Below, piece by piece: positions 1 through 7,656 of a DNA stretch of 8,390 nucleotides (position 1 is its first letter; each line of letters starts with the position of its first letter). Source of the stretch: Rhodobiaceae bacterium (GTDB lineage: Bacteria; Pseudomonadota; Alphaproteobacteria; Parvibaculales; Parvibaculaceae). The translations under genes were made by a program, and so were the position numbers. The notes beneath the pieces were generated by a model. It did not search any database. It was given only the letters and a program-made list of their open reading frames with translations, and was not told where the DNA came from. The DNA lies in contig NVWR01000003.1 in assembly GCA_002746275.1 (NCBI GenBank), positions 340,049-348,438 on the forward strand. The letters are read 5' to 3'.

Positions 1-285
1 GTGGCTAAGAAAAAAGTCGCCAAAAAATCGGCCAAGAAGACAACAAAGAAGAAAACCGCTTCTAAAGTTCAGCCCAAAAAGAAGGTCGCAAAGAAAGCTG
101 CCGCTAAAAAGGCTGCCAAAAAGAAAGCGCCTGTGAAAAGAAAAGCACCCGTAAAGAAAGCGGTCGCCAAGAAAACAGCGCCTAAAAAAGTAGCGTCAAA
201 GAAAGCAGCCCCAAAGAAAGTCGTCAAAAAGTCTGCGCCCAAAAAGGCTGCAACCAAGACCACGAAGAACAAAGCCGCACAGAAC
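1..285 (+). other. Histone H1-like Lys/Ala-rich tail encoded in frame with aconitase
   Basis: Residues 1-95 of the aconitase reading frame contain 40 Lys and 23 Ala. The remainder is mostly Val, Pro, Thr and Ser, with a single Arg (47). There is no acidic residue and no aromatic residue. Lysines mostly come as KK or KKK separated by 2-4 small residues. From about residue 58 a loose [16 protein letters not shown] repeat appears. This composition resembles eukaryotic histone H1 tails and the basic tails of bacterial proteins such as mycobacterial HU and actinobacterial topoisomerase I, which bind nucleic acid. Such a segment should be disordered and strongly positive. It is not a mitochondrial-type or Sec/Tat signal, because it has no hydrophobic core and no twin arginine. 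A nucleic-acid or polyanion binding role is inference. Confidence 0.85.
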
Positions 286-2982
286 GCTCTGGGCATCAAC
301 AGCTTTGATGCTTATTCAAACCTCAAGGTCGGTTCAAAATCATACGTCTATTACGACCTGAAAAAGGCGGAAGCCAATGGCCTGGACGGCGTCTCACGCC
401 TGCCCTTCAGCCTGAAAGTTCTGCTGGAAAACCTGCTGCGCTTTGAAGACGGACGCACCGTGACAAAGGCCGACATCTCCGCCATCAAAGATTGGCTGAC
501 GTCGCGCAAATCCACCCGCGAGATCGCCTACCGCCCAGCCCGCGTGCTGATGCAGGACTTCACTGGCGTCCCCGCTGTTGTCGACCTTGCCGCCATGCGC
601 AACGCCGTCGCCAAACTTGGCGGCGCACCAGAACGGATCAACCCACAAGTTCCCGTCGACCTGGTGATCGACCACTCGGTCATGGTGGACAAGTTCGGAA
701 CCGCCACCGCCTTCAAGGAAAATGTGGACCTGGAATACAAGCGCAACAAGGAACGTTATGAATTCCTGCGTTGGGGCTCGCAAGCCTTTGACAATTTCCG
801 CGTGGTTCCTCCTGGAACGGGCATCTGCCATCAGGTGAACCTGGAATATCTGGCTCAAACTGTCTGGACCCGCACGGAAAAGGACGGCGCCAACAAAACC
901 GTTGAGATGGCTTATCCCGACACATGCGTTGGCACGGACAGCCACACCACCATGATCAATGGCCTCGCGGTCCTTGGTTGGGGTGTGGGTGGTATTGAGG
1001 CGGAAGCTGCCATGCTCGGCCAGCCCGTCACCATGATGATCCCTGAAGTGATTGGCTTTAAACTCGAAGGCAAAATGGCCGAGGGTGTCACCGCGACTGA
1101 CCTCGTCCTGCGGGTCGTCGAAATGCTGCGCGCGCAAGGTGTGGTTGGAAAATTTGTCGAATTCTTCGGCAGTGGCCTAGACCACCTCTCCCTCGAAGAC
1201 CAAGCCACCATCGCCAACATGGCACCGGAATATGGCGCAACCTGCGGCTTCTTCCCGGTTGATGCAGAAACCATCAAATATCTGCGCGCCACCGGCCGTG
1301 ATAAAGCCCGGGTCGATCTGGTCGAGGCCTACTCAAAAGCACAAGGCTTCTTCCGCGACAAAAACACCCCGGACCCAGTGTTTACAGAAACACTGGAACT
1401 GGACCTCAGCGCCGTTGTGCCCGCTCTCGCCGGTCCCAAACGGCCACAGGACAGAGTGGATCTCACAGACCTTGCCGCAAGCTACGCCGACACACTGGCA
1501 ACCGAATATGGCAAGGCCGCAGAAGCAGAGACACGCTTTGAAGTTGAAGACGAGGAGTTCACCCTCGGGCATGGCGATGTCACCATTGCCGCGATCACGT
1601 CGTGCACCAACACCTCAAACCCAAGCGTCCTGGTTGCCGCTGGTCTCGTTGCCCGCAAGGCGCGCGCCCTCGGCCTGACGGTTAAGCCTTGGGTGAAAAC
1701 ATCGCTGGCACCCGGCTCACAGGTTGTGACCGAGTATCTCAAAAAGGCTGGCCTTCAGGACGACCTGAACGCTCTGGGCTTCGACCTTGTTGGATATGGC
1801 TGCACCACCTGTATTGGCAACTCAGGTCCGCTGGCACCCGCCATCATCAAATCAATTGATGATAATAACCTTGTCGTCTCGTCTGTCTTGTCAGGCAACC
1901 GCAACTTCGAAGGCCGGGTGAGCCCGGACGTTCTCACCAACTATCTGGCCTCACCGCCGCTGGTGGTTGCCTACGCTCTCGCTGGGACGGTCACCAAAAA
2001 CCTCACAGTTGAGCCAATTGGCACCGGCAAGGACGGCAAGCCTGTCTACCTCAAAGACATTTGGCCAACCAACAAGGAAATCGCCGAGACGGTGCGCACT
2101 TGCGTGACGCCAGCGATGTTCCGCGAACGGTATGCGGATGTCTTCAAGGGCGACGAGCACTGGCAGGCTGTCAAAACCACCGCAGGCAAAACCTACGATT
2201 GGAACGATGACAGCACCTATGTGCAAAATCCGCCTTACTTTGAAGGCTTGAGCCACACACCGGCTCCCGTTGAAGATGTGGTCGATGCACGCATCATGGG
2301 ATTGTTTGCCGACAGCATCACAACCGACCACATTTCCCCGGCCGGTTCGATCAAGGTCGACAGTCCCGCAGGGTCATACCTTGTGCGCCATCAGGTAGGC
2401 GCCCAGGACTTCAACTCCTACGGCTCACGCCGTGGCAATCACCAGATCATGATGCGTGGCACCTTTGCCAATATCCGCATCAAGAACCAGATGGTGCCGG
2501 GCATTGAAGGCGGCGTCACCAAACTGCAGCCCGAAGGCACGGAAATGCCGATCTACGATGCATGCATGGAATACAAGAAGCGCGGCACACCGCTTGTTGT
2601 CTTCGCAGGCAAGGAATATGGCACCGGCTCCAGCCGTGACTGGGCCGCAAAAGGCACCTTCCTGCTGGGCATCCGGGCCGTGATTGCTGAATCATTCGAG
2701 CGTATTCACCGCTCAAATCTGATCGGCATGGGCGTCGCCCCGCTGCAGTTCCAGAACGGTGACAGCTGGAAAAACCTCGGCCTGGATGGCTCGGAAATGG
2801 TCTCCATCGACGGCCTGTCCGATATTTCTCCACGCAATGAGGTAACGGCCACCATCACCTTTGCAGATGGAACCGTTAAGAAAGTGCAGCTTCTCTGCCG
2901 CATCGATACCCAGGATGAAGTCGACTACTACACCAATGGGGGTATCCTCCACTACGTCCTGCGCGGCCTCGCAGCCGACTGA
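1..2982 (+). CDS. acnA: Aconitate hydratase (AcnA/IRP1 type) with lysine-rich N-terminal tail
   Basis: This gene encodes the cytoplasmic TCA-cycle enzyme that isomerises citrate to isocitrate via cis-aconitate, using a [4Fe-4S] cluster. Cluster ligands are visible as Cys535 (in [10 protein letters not shown]), Cys601 and Cys604 ([10 protein letters not shown]). Their 66 and 3 residue spacing matches E. coli AcnA. Other conserved blocks are GTDSHTT near 311-317, [12 protein letters not shown] at 771-782, SRRGN at 809-813, and YGTGSSRDW at 873-881 in the C-terminal swivel domain. The length is 993 residues against about 890 for the family. The excess is the N-terminal Lys/Ala tail (residues 1-95), with recognisable aconitase beginning near residue 100. 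The GTG at base 1 is taken as the start, but the window begins there, so no upstream ribosome site or stop can be seen and the frame could extend further. The first in-frame ATG is codon 184, inside the catalytic core, so no ordinary start exists for a tail-less enzyme. A terminator follows the stop codon. Function is very secure; the exact start is not. Confidence 0.95.
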   Translation: MAKKKVAKKSAKKTTKKKTASKVQPKKKVAKKAAAKKAAKKKAPVKRKAPVKKAVAKKTAPKKVASKKAAPKKVVKKSAPKKAATKTTKNKAAQNALGINSFDAYSNLKVGSKSYVYYDLKKAEANGLDGVSRLPFSLKVLLENLLRFEDGRTVTKADISAIKDWLTSRKSTREIAYRPARVLMQDFTGVPAVVDLAAMRNAVAKLGGAPERINPQVPVDLVIDHSVMVDKFGTATAFKENVDLEYKRNKERYEFLRWGSQAFDNFRVVPPGTGICHQVNLEYLAQTVWTRTEKDGANKTVEMAYPDTCVGTDSHTTMINGLAVLGWGVGGIEAEAAMLGQPVTMMIPEVIGFKLEGKMAEGVTATDLVLRVVEMLRAQGVVGKFVEFFGSGLDHLSLEDQATIANMAPEYGATCGFFPVDAETIKYLRATGRDKARVDLVEAYSKAQGFFRDKNTPDPVFTETLELDLSAVVPALAGPKRPQDRVDLTDLAASYADTLATEYGKAAEAETRFEVEDEEFTLGHGDVTIAAITSCTNTSNPSVLVAAGLVARKARALGLTVKPWVKTSLAPGSQVVTEYLKKAGLQDDLNALGFDLVGYGCTTCIGNSGPLAPAIIKSIDDNNLVVSSVLSGNRNFEGRVSPDVLTNYLASPPLVVAYALAGTVTKNLTVEPIGTGKDGKPVYLKDIWPTNKEIAETVRTCVTPAMFRERYADVFKGDEHWQAVKTTAGKTYDWNDDSTYVQNPPYFEGLSHTPAPVEDVVDARIMGLFADSITTDHISPAGSIKVDSPAGSYLVRHQVGAQDFNSYGSRRGNHQIMMRGTFANIRIKNQMVPGIEGGVTKLQPEGTEMPIYDACMEYKKRGTPLVVFAGKEYGTGSSRDWAAKGTFLLGIRAVIAESFERIHRSNLIGMGVAPLQFQNGDSWKNLGLDGSEMVSIDGLSDISPRNEVTATITFADGTVKKVQLLCRIDTQDEVDYYTNGGILHYVLRGLAAD

Positions 2983-3005
2983 TCAGCGAACAACAGGCGA
3001 AAACA

Positions 3006-3038
3006 GGGGCGCTTTCCACTCGGGAGGCGCCCTTTTTT
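3006..3038 (+). terminator. Rho-independent terminator after aconitase
   Basis: A GC-rich hairpin lies 23 bases past the aconitase stop. GGGCGC (3007-3012) pairs exactly with GCGCCC (3027-3032). The stem extends inward as TTTCC/GGGAG, including two G-T pairs, around the four-base loop ACTC. Six T residues follow immediately (3033-3038). The position and the T tract fit an intrinsic terminator that ends the aconitase transcript and separates it from the downstream DUF1223 gene. Confidence 0.92.
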
Positions 3039-3113
3039 GTGCCCTCGCACCGCTCACAGAGCTCTCACCGCAAATTTACTCGCATGGAAACCAAGAGCTT
3101 CTATGTTGAGCCC

Positions 3114-3839
3114 ATGAAAAACTATCTCGGCATATCAGCGTTAATCGCCAGCGTGACTTTTGGTGCGGCCTCTGCCGCTGCAGAACGTCCCATTGTCGTG
3201 GAACTCTTCACAAGCCAAGGCTGTTCGTCGTGCCCCCCCGCCGATGCGCTGCTGCGTGAACTGGCCACCCACGATGATGTCTTGGCCCTCACTCTGCCGG
3301 TCAATATCTGGGACTATCTTGGATGGCGCGACACCCTCGCCACCTCCGCGTTCACCGAACGCCAGCGCAACTATGTTGCGCATCTAGGGGGCCGCAGTGT
3401 CTATACACCACAAATGGTCATCGACGGTGTAACCGACGCAGTGGGATCTCGGGTGGGACACGTCACCCGCGCCATTGAGCTGCGACGGGAAATGAAGAGC
3501 AACGACGTACCCATTCGCTTTAGCCATGACAACAATACGGTGACGATCACCGTCGGCGCCGACGCATCAGGCAAAGAAGCAACGCTCTGGCTTATCCGGT
3601 ATGTCAAAGCGACGCCCGTCACCATTGAGCGGGGCGAAAATGCTGGCGAGACGATCACCTACGCCAATGTCGTGCGCGAGATGACCCCCATTGGCATGTG
3701 GAAGGGGGGTGTCATCACCCTCAACCTTCCCACATCTTCCCTCATCGCTCAGGGCTATGATGGTTGCGCCGCTATTCTCCAGGAAAACGGTGACGGCGCA
3801 ATTCTCGGGGCTGCCGTCTTGGACATGACCACACTCTAA
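3114..3839 (+). CDS. Exported DUF1223 family thioredoxin-fold protein
   Basis: The predicted product is 241 residues. It starts with a clear Sec signal peptide: MKN, a hydrophobic stretch to about residue 17, then small residues GAASAAAE with likely cleavage around 21-23. The mature part opens with the DUF1223 hallmark ELFTSQGCSSCPPAD, where Cys37 and Cys40 form a CxxC motif on a thioredoxin-like fold. A later TPQMVIDG block is also typical, and a third Cys lies at 218 (YDGCAA). The protein should act in the periplasm, perhaps in thiol or redox chemistry, but the family has no settled function. The frame is open back to a GTG at 3039, which directly abuts the terminator T tract, and contains an ATG at 3084. 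The ATG at 3114 was preferred because it puts the signal peptide at the true N-terminus. No strong ribosome site supports any of the three starts. The gene converges with the DUF4340 gene across 18 bases. Confidence 0.88.
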   Translation: MKNYLGISALIASVTFGAASAAAERPIVVELFTSQGCSSCPPADALLRELATHDDVLALTLPVNIWDYLGWRDTLATSAFTERQRNYVAHLGGRSVYTPQMVIDGVTDAVGSRVGHVTRAIELRREMKSNDVPIRFSHDNNTVTITVGADASGKEATLWLIRYVKATPVTIERGENAGETITYANVVREMTPIGMWKGGVITLNLPTSSLIAQGYDGCAAILQENGDGAILGAAVLDMTTL

Positions 3840-3857
3840 GCATCCAGAAAATCAGCC

Positions 3858-4970
3858 TCAGGGCGCCTCTGCGCTCACCGGGCGGGTCAACTCAGACAGC
3901 GTCTGCGTGAGCCGCAACCCCAAGTTTGTTTCCAACTTGTAGGCCCACACGCCCACCCGTGCATTGATGTCGGAGACTTCTGCATCAAGGGCAGCTCGGT
4001 CTCCATCATCACCCAATGCATCATAGTCAGCTTCCGCCAGAAACTTCGCCCACATGCCGGAGCCTGCTCCCACCATGGTGACAGTGAGCTTGAGACCATC
4101 AAATGTCTCAATAATGGCGACAGGTGGGTCAGTGAAGTTAATCGAGCTAACCGGCACACCATCCTCAAACACAAACCCCGAAAAAGCTGTAGCACTGGCA
4201 TTAACGATCGGCGCCCCTCGTGACACGGCCCCCTCAGGCACGTTCTCGACAATAAAGTTCGGGTGATCCGGCGATAGGCGAGAGAGGACAGCGAGTTGGT
4301 TCGTCCCCACCCAAAGGCTCACCCGGCGTGTCCGCGCCAGCGGGATGGAGACCACATCTGTCTCAAGCCATCCCGACACATCCTTGTCCAGTGAGATAGC
4401 GCCCCGCGCCAACCAAGTCTGATCTTCCCCGTCGCGGCGCACATACAAAAACCCGCGCCCCTGAATATCCGTGGTGGATTCCACAATGTCACCTGCCAGA
4501 AGACTGGCCAGTTCATTGCCATCCTTGTCGAGCAATTGCACCCGCACCGCACTACCAAGCTTTTCAGGTTCCAGCAGGCCGAGATTTCGGTGCCATTCAG
4601 CATTTGCTGTCCGGGGTTCAAACGCTTCCAGTTCAATAAGCCCCAAAATAGTTTTGCGGACCTTGTTCGTGCGTGCAGGAAAACCCTCCCGCTCCGCCAC
4701 ATGCCACACGCCATCGTCATCACGTTCAATCGTAATGTTCGACGTGCCTTCCATGCCAAGCCCGATGGTATAAACCAGTGTGCTCGCCTGGTTCACCCTG
4801 TCCGAAAGACCTGGAAAGAAGGGGCCAGGTTCAAACTGGGCCGCGGTTGCATCGCGCTGATTGGTCAGGGCGATAGCGGCAGCCACACAGAAAAACAGGG
4901 TTACCCCGCCAAGCACAACAAGATTGCGCAACGGGCCTCGGGTTCGAAGAATATCCATCATATTTGCCAT
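3858..4970 (-). CDS. DUF4340 domain protein of a Gld-type ABC transporter operon
   Basis: The product is about 370 residues. It has a short cytoplasmic N-terminus, one membrane helix at about 17-35 (LVVLGGVTLFFCVAAAIAL), and a large soluble region expected outside the membrane. DUF4340-like features include the repeated 'I.RDDDGVWHVAEREGFPA' type strand, the helix NKVRKTILGLIELEAFEPRT, and the block around VRVQLLDKDGNELASLLAG. Membership is recognised from pattern and from the operon, since DUF4340 proteins commonly follow GldG-like genes. It is the last gene of the leftward operon. A GTG at 4976 overlaps the upstream stop as GTGA, but a GGAGG at 4984-4980 lies only 3 bases from that GTG. The same GGAGG lies 9 bases from the ATG at 4970, so the ATG was chosen. 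The function is unknown; it is presumably a structural or regulatory partner of the transporter. Confidence 0.85.
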   Translation of the reverse strand: MANMMDILRTRGPLRNLVVLGGVTLFFCVAAAIALTNQRDATAAQFEPGPFFPGLSDRVNQASTLVYTIGLGMEGTSNITIERDDDGVWHVAEREGFPARTNKVRKTILGLIELEAFEPRTANAEWHRNLGLLEPEKLGSAVRVQLLDKDGNELASLLAGDIVESTTDIQGRGFLYVRRDGEDQTWLARGAISLDKDVSGWLETDVVSIPLARTRRVSLWVGTNQLAVLSRLSPDHPNFIVENVPEGAVSRGAPIVNASATAFSGFVFEDGVPVSSINFTDPPVAIIETFDGLKLTVTMVGAGSGMWAKFLAEADYDALGDDGDRAALDAEVSDINARVGVWAYKLETNLGLRLTQTLSELTRPVSAEAP

Positions 4971-4972
4971 CT

Positions 4973-6916
4973 TCACTGGCCTCCAAGGCCTATACGCGCT
5001 TTGCGACGCCGCGCGCGCAACAGCGCCAACACCAGCGCAAGCCCGCCGATCATCAGCGGAACCAAGGCGACATTGACGAACCGAACACGCGATCCCAACG
5101 CTTCAATACCGCGCCGGAGATTACGTTGTACGTCACGCAGAGCAGTGCGGCTCTGACGAAGCTCAGCCCGGAACTGGTGTATCTCTTCAACTTCCTGATC
5201 AGAGAGAAACTCCGACGCCTCTGCCCCCGTCGGGGCACGTGTCTGCAGCTCAGCAAGACGGCTTTCCGTTTCAGAAATTTTAGCCTGAAGCGCCTCTTCC
5301 TGTTCGAGATAGTCCGTTTCCGCTGCACGTCTCAGTGCATCAACAACCAGGAACGGCCGGTCTGACTTTTCGCGCGCCCGCAAAGAAATCAGGTCATCCG
5401 ACCCCATCAAATTATCGATGGCATTGAGAACAAAAGTCGCGTTGTCAGCAATCGGCTGCGCGATACGTTCACCCAAATAGCTTTGGGTTTGCACCCAGAA
5501 CCGATCATCGAATATCTCTGAGTCAGCGACGATAATAATGTTCACGTTTTCAGCAGAGGCCGACAGGTGCTCACCCGGTCCTTCTGTCGATTGTGCCAGC
5601 CCGTTGGGTCCATCTTCTTCGACAGCAGGCGCGCCCTCTCCAAACGCCGAGACAAGCGGCCCAGCGACACGCGCGGCAATCACATAGCGATCTCCTGTCG
5701 GTTCAAACTGGCGCAGGAGCGCATCCGGTGTCGGCCCTGTTTTAACAAACTCCAGGTCCAACAGCATCGCATCCGCAGATGAACTCATCACGGGCGTGAA
5801 ACTAGTTGTCGCATTCTCACGAGGCACAAGGTGGCCAACGGTTCCAAGGTTCAGACGGTCAATATCAGCGGTGACCACATCATCTCTATTCATGTCATCA
5901 GCACCGAGCGCTAACCAGACAATGTAATCTGAATATTGGCGACGCGCGTTAGCCCCGGCCCGCACCCGTTGTGCATTATCCCGGTCACCGATCACCTGTG
6001 TTGGGTCAAGCTCAACCCCCCAACTGGTCATCAGGCGCTCAAGACTGGAGGCCTCTGTATACCCCTGCACCGGCTGCCCGTTGGGCCCGGACGTCAGGCT
6101 CACTTCGGAATGCGGATCAAGAAAAACCAGAGCCCGTCCACCACGCATCATAAATTGGTCAATGGCATAAAGTGTTTTGTCATTGAGCGGTTTAGGGTGC
6201 GCAATCAACAACACATCCACCACGTTGGGAATGCGCGCAAAGTCCTGCTCAAGAAATTCCAGCGAGAAGCGGTCCAACAATTCGTTGTAGATCATGAAGG
6301 ACTGGCTTTCGCCTCGCATGGCGGCCATCAGCCCGCCTGCACCCGTATCAAGCGGCAGGTTGGTCACAATCCCCAACACAGGTTTTTCAGGCCGCGTCAG
6401 GTTTTGAATGAGCCGGGCAATATCATACTCAAGATACTCCTCACGCTCATCAGTGAAGAAGGCAATCGCTTCAAGCCCATCGACAAGGTTAGTGCCCGCG
6501 AGCCCAAAATAAATGATCTCGCCTTCGGTGGTCGGCGCGCCCTTCAGGCCGAGCGACATCGCCCGATCTTCTTCTTCGGAGAAAGGTTCCGGGTCGATCA
6601 CCTCCAGCACAAGATTGCCATCTGAATAAGTGCGCATTTCTTCCAACAGATCACGCACCCGCCCCGCATAGGTGCGAATGCGGGGGTAGTTCGTCGCCAA
6701 TGCTTCAGAAAAGAAGAAACGCAGCGTCACGGGCTCTTCCAGTTTCACCAGCATGTTGCGCGTGCCATCTGAAAGTGTGAACAGTGAATTTTGAGTGAGA
6801 TCAATCCGGCTCGCCCGAAACGAGATATTGGAAAAGAGATTGACTGCCACAAAGAAAATCGCAAGCAGCACAAGGGTGGCAATGGGAATAGCGCGGCGCG
6901 AAATGAGTGTGTCCAT
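4973..6916 (-). CDS. GldG-like ABC transporter auxiliary protein
   Basis: The product has 647 residues. A membrane helix lies at about 9-28 (AIPIATLVLLAIFFVAVNLF) and a second at about 614-633, followed by a positive RARRRKAR tail. This implies both ends in the cytoplasm and about 580 residues in the periplasm. The beginning matches the GldG/ABC_transp_aux family: S.R.DLTQNSLFTLSDGTRNML followed by PVTLRFFFSE, then a region on peptide bonds, DP..F and YF. The block LLIAHPKPLNDKTLYAIDQFMMRGG.ALVFLDP is the family's most recognisable segment. Two charged heptad-like helices at about 534-561 and 572-603 suggest a coiled coil just before the second membrane helix. The start is the ATG at 6916, 5 bases after the permease stop, with only a G-rich GGCGGGG upstream as a weak ribosome site. 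The gene ends in a 4-base overlap with the possible GTG start of the next gene. In Bacteroidetes GldG works with GldA and GldF in gliding; here the cargo is unknown. Confidence 0.9.
   Translation of the reverse strand: MDTLISRRAIPIATLVLLAIFFVAVNLFSNISFRASRIDLTQNSLFTLSDGTRNMLVKLEEPVTLRFFFSEALATNYPRIRTYAGRVRDLLEEMRTYSDGNLVLEVIDPEPFSEEEDRAMSLGLKGAPTTEGEIIYFGLAGTNLVDGLEAIAFFTDEREEYLEYDIARLIQNLTRPEKPVLGIVTNLPLDTGAGGLMAAMRGESQSFMIYNELLDRFSLEFLEQDFARIPNVVDVLLIAHPKPLNDKTLYAIDQFMMRGGRALVFLDPHSEVSLTSGPNGQPVQGYTEASSLERLMTSWGVELDPTQVIGDRDNAQRVRAGANARRQYSDYIVWLALGADDMNRDDVVTADIDRLNLGTVGHLVPRENATTSFTPVMSSSADAMLLDLEFVKTGPTPDALLRQFEPTGDRYVIAARVAGPLVSAFGEGAPAVEEDGPNGLAQSTEGPGEHLSASAENVNIIIVADSEIFDDRFWVQTQSYLGERIAQPIADNATFVLNAIDNLMGSDDLISLRAREKSDRPFLVVDALRRAAETDYLEQEEALQAKISETESRLAELQTRAPTGAEASEFLSDQEVEEIHQFRAELRQSRTALRDVQRNLRRGIEALGSRVRFVNVALVPLMIGGLALVLALLRARRRKARIGLGGQ
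4980..4984 (-). promoter_or_regulatory. Ribosome binding site deciding the DUF4340 start
   Basis: On the minus strand GGAGG (4984 to 4980) lies inside the last codons of the GldG-like gene. It sits 9 bases before the ATG at 4970 and only 3 bases before the overlapping GTG at 4976. Normal spacing therefore favours the ATG. Confidence 0.7.
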
Positions 6917-6921
6917 GGTCG

Positions 6922-7656
6922 TTACCCCGCCTTCTTCATATCAACAACAATGCCACAAGCAACCAGCCAGACACCGATCAGGGAGATGAAATAGATGATA
7001 TCGCGCAGATCAATCACACCTTCCGTTATGGCCTCAAAGTGGGTGAGAAAGCTAAACGAGGCAATCGTTGTGAGCACAGACTGGGGCGCCCACACGGCGA
7101 CAAAATCAGTCACAATTGGCAGGCCCGACACGGTGAACAGGAAGCAAACGGCAACGCTGACCACAAACGCAATGACCTGATTGTTTGTCGTCGCAGAGAT
7201 GCATGATCCGATTGCGAGATATCCTCCCGCCATGAGGAAAGAGCCCACATATCCCGCCAGGATCACCCCATGGTCTGGGTCTCCCAGATAAGCAACCGTC
7301 AACCACATGGGAAACGTGAGCGACAAAGAGAGACCGGCAAAGGCCCAGGCCGCAAGGAACTTGCCCAGCACCGCCGACCACAGTGGAATAGGAAGAGACA
7401 GAAGCAGCTCAATCGTTCCAACCCGGCGCTCTTCAGCCCACAGTCGCATCCCGATGGCAGGGATCAAAAACAGATAGAGCCAGGGATGAAACTGGAAGAA
7501 GCCTTTGAGATTGGCCTGCCCCGCCTCGAAATGACCCCCCAGATAAAACGTAAATCCACCGACACAGAACAGAAAAATAATCATGAACACGAAGGCGAGC
7601 GGCGTCGCAAAATAACCCGCAAGCTCCCGCTTAAAGATCGCTAGCGTTTCTCTCAT
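6922..7656 (-). CDS. ABC-2 type permease (GldF-like)
   Basis: This is a 244-residue integral membrane protein with about six hydrophobic helices. They lie near residues 17-40, 55-70, 95-118, 130-152, 160-182 and 215-238. The segment AEERRVGTIELLLSLPI between helices 2 and 3 is the conserved cytoplasmic element of ABC-2 permeases (EE..G.T.E.LL), which contacts the ATPase. The size and the N-terminal start 'FKRELAGYFATPLAFVF' fit the GldF/COG1277 group. The ATG at 7656 overlaps the upstream ATPase stop as ATGA, with a GGAG about 10 bases upstream (7670-7667), so translation is probably coupled. It would form the transmembrane pore with the neighbouring ATPase. The substrate cannot be read from the sequence. 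Confidence 0.92.
   Translation of the reverse strand: MRETLAIFKRELAGYFATPLAFVFMIIFLFCVGGFTFYLGGHFEAGQANLKGFFQFHPWLYLFLIPAIGMRLWAEERRVGTIELLLSLPIPLWSAVLGKFLAAWAFAGLSLSLTFPMWLTVAYLGDPDHGVILAGYVGSFLMAGGYLAIGSCISATTNNQVIAFVVSVAVCFLFTVSGLPIVTDFVAVWAPQSVLTTIASFSFLTHFEAITEGVIDLRDIIYFISLIGVWLVACGIVVDMKKAG

Noticed and set aside
69..299. Minus-strand frame giving a Phe/Ala-rich hydrophobic peptide
   Set aside because: It is the mirror of the Lys/Ala codons of the aconitase tail; AAG/AAA antisense reads as CTT/TTT. The apparent membrane protein is an artefact.
394..1137. A 247-codon open frame on the minus strand inside aconitase
   Set aside because: It lies wholly antisense to strongly conserved aconitase sequence, and its translation (His, Gly and Val rich) resembles no family. 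It is a codon-bias shadow.
3058..3065. Palindrome AGAGCTCT upstream of the DUF1223 gene as an operator
   Set aside because: It is only 8 bases long, without flanking symmetry or a recognisable promoter; it is expected by chance.
3039..3113. Upstream GTG (3039) and ATG (3084) starts for the DUF1223 gene
   Set aside because: The GTG touches the terminator T tract, and both starts would bury the signal peptide behind extra polar residues.
3861..3876. Possible hairpin GGGCGC-CTCT-GCGCTC near the end of the DUF4340 gene as a terminator
   Set aside because: On the minus strand, where a terminator would be needed for the operon, the stem has an A-C mismatch and no adjacent T tract. On the plus strand there is no T tract either.
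4536..5156. A 206-codon plus-strand frame across the DUF4340/GldG junction
   Set aside because: It spans the antisense of two real genes, and its product is Arg/Pro/His rich without domain character.
5936..6625. A 229-codon plus-strand frame inside the GldG-like gene
   Set aside because: It is antisense to a well-supported conserved gene and its translation has no family features.
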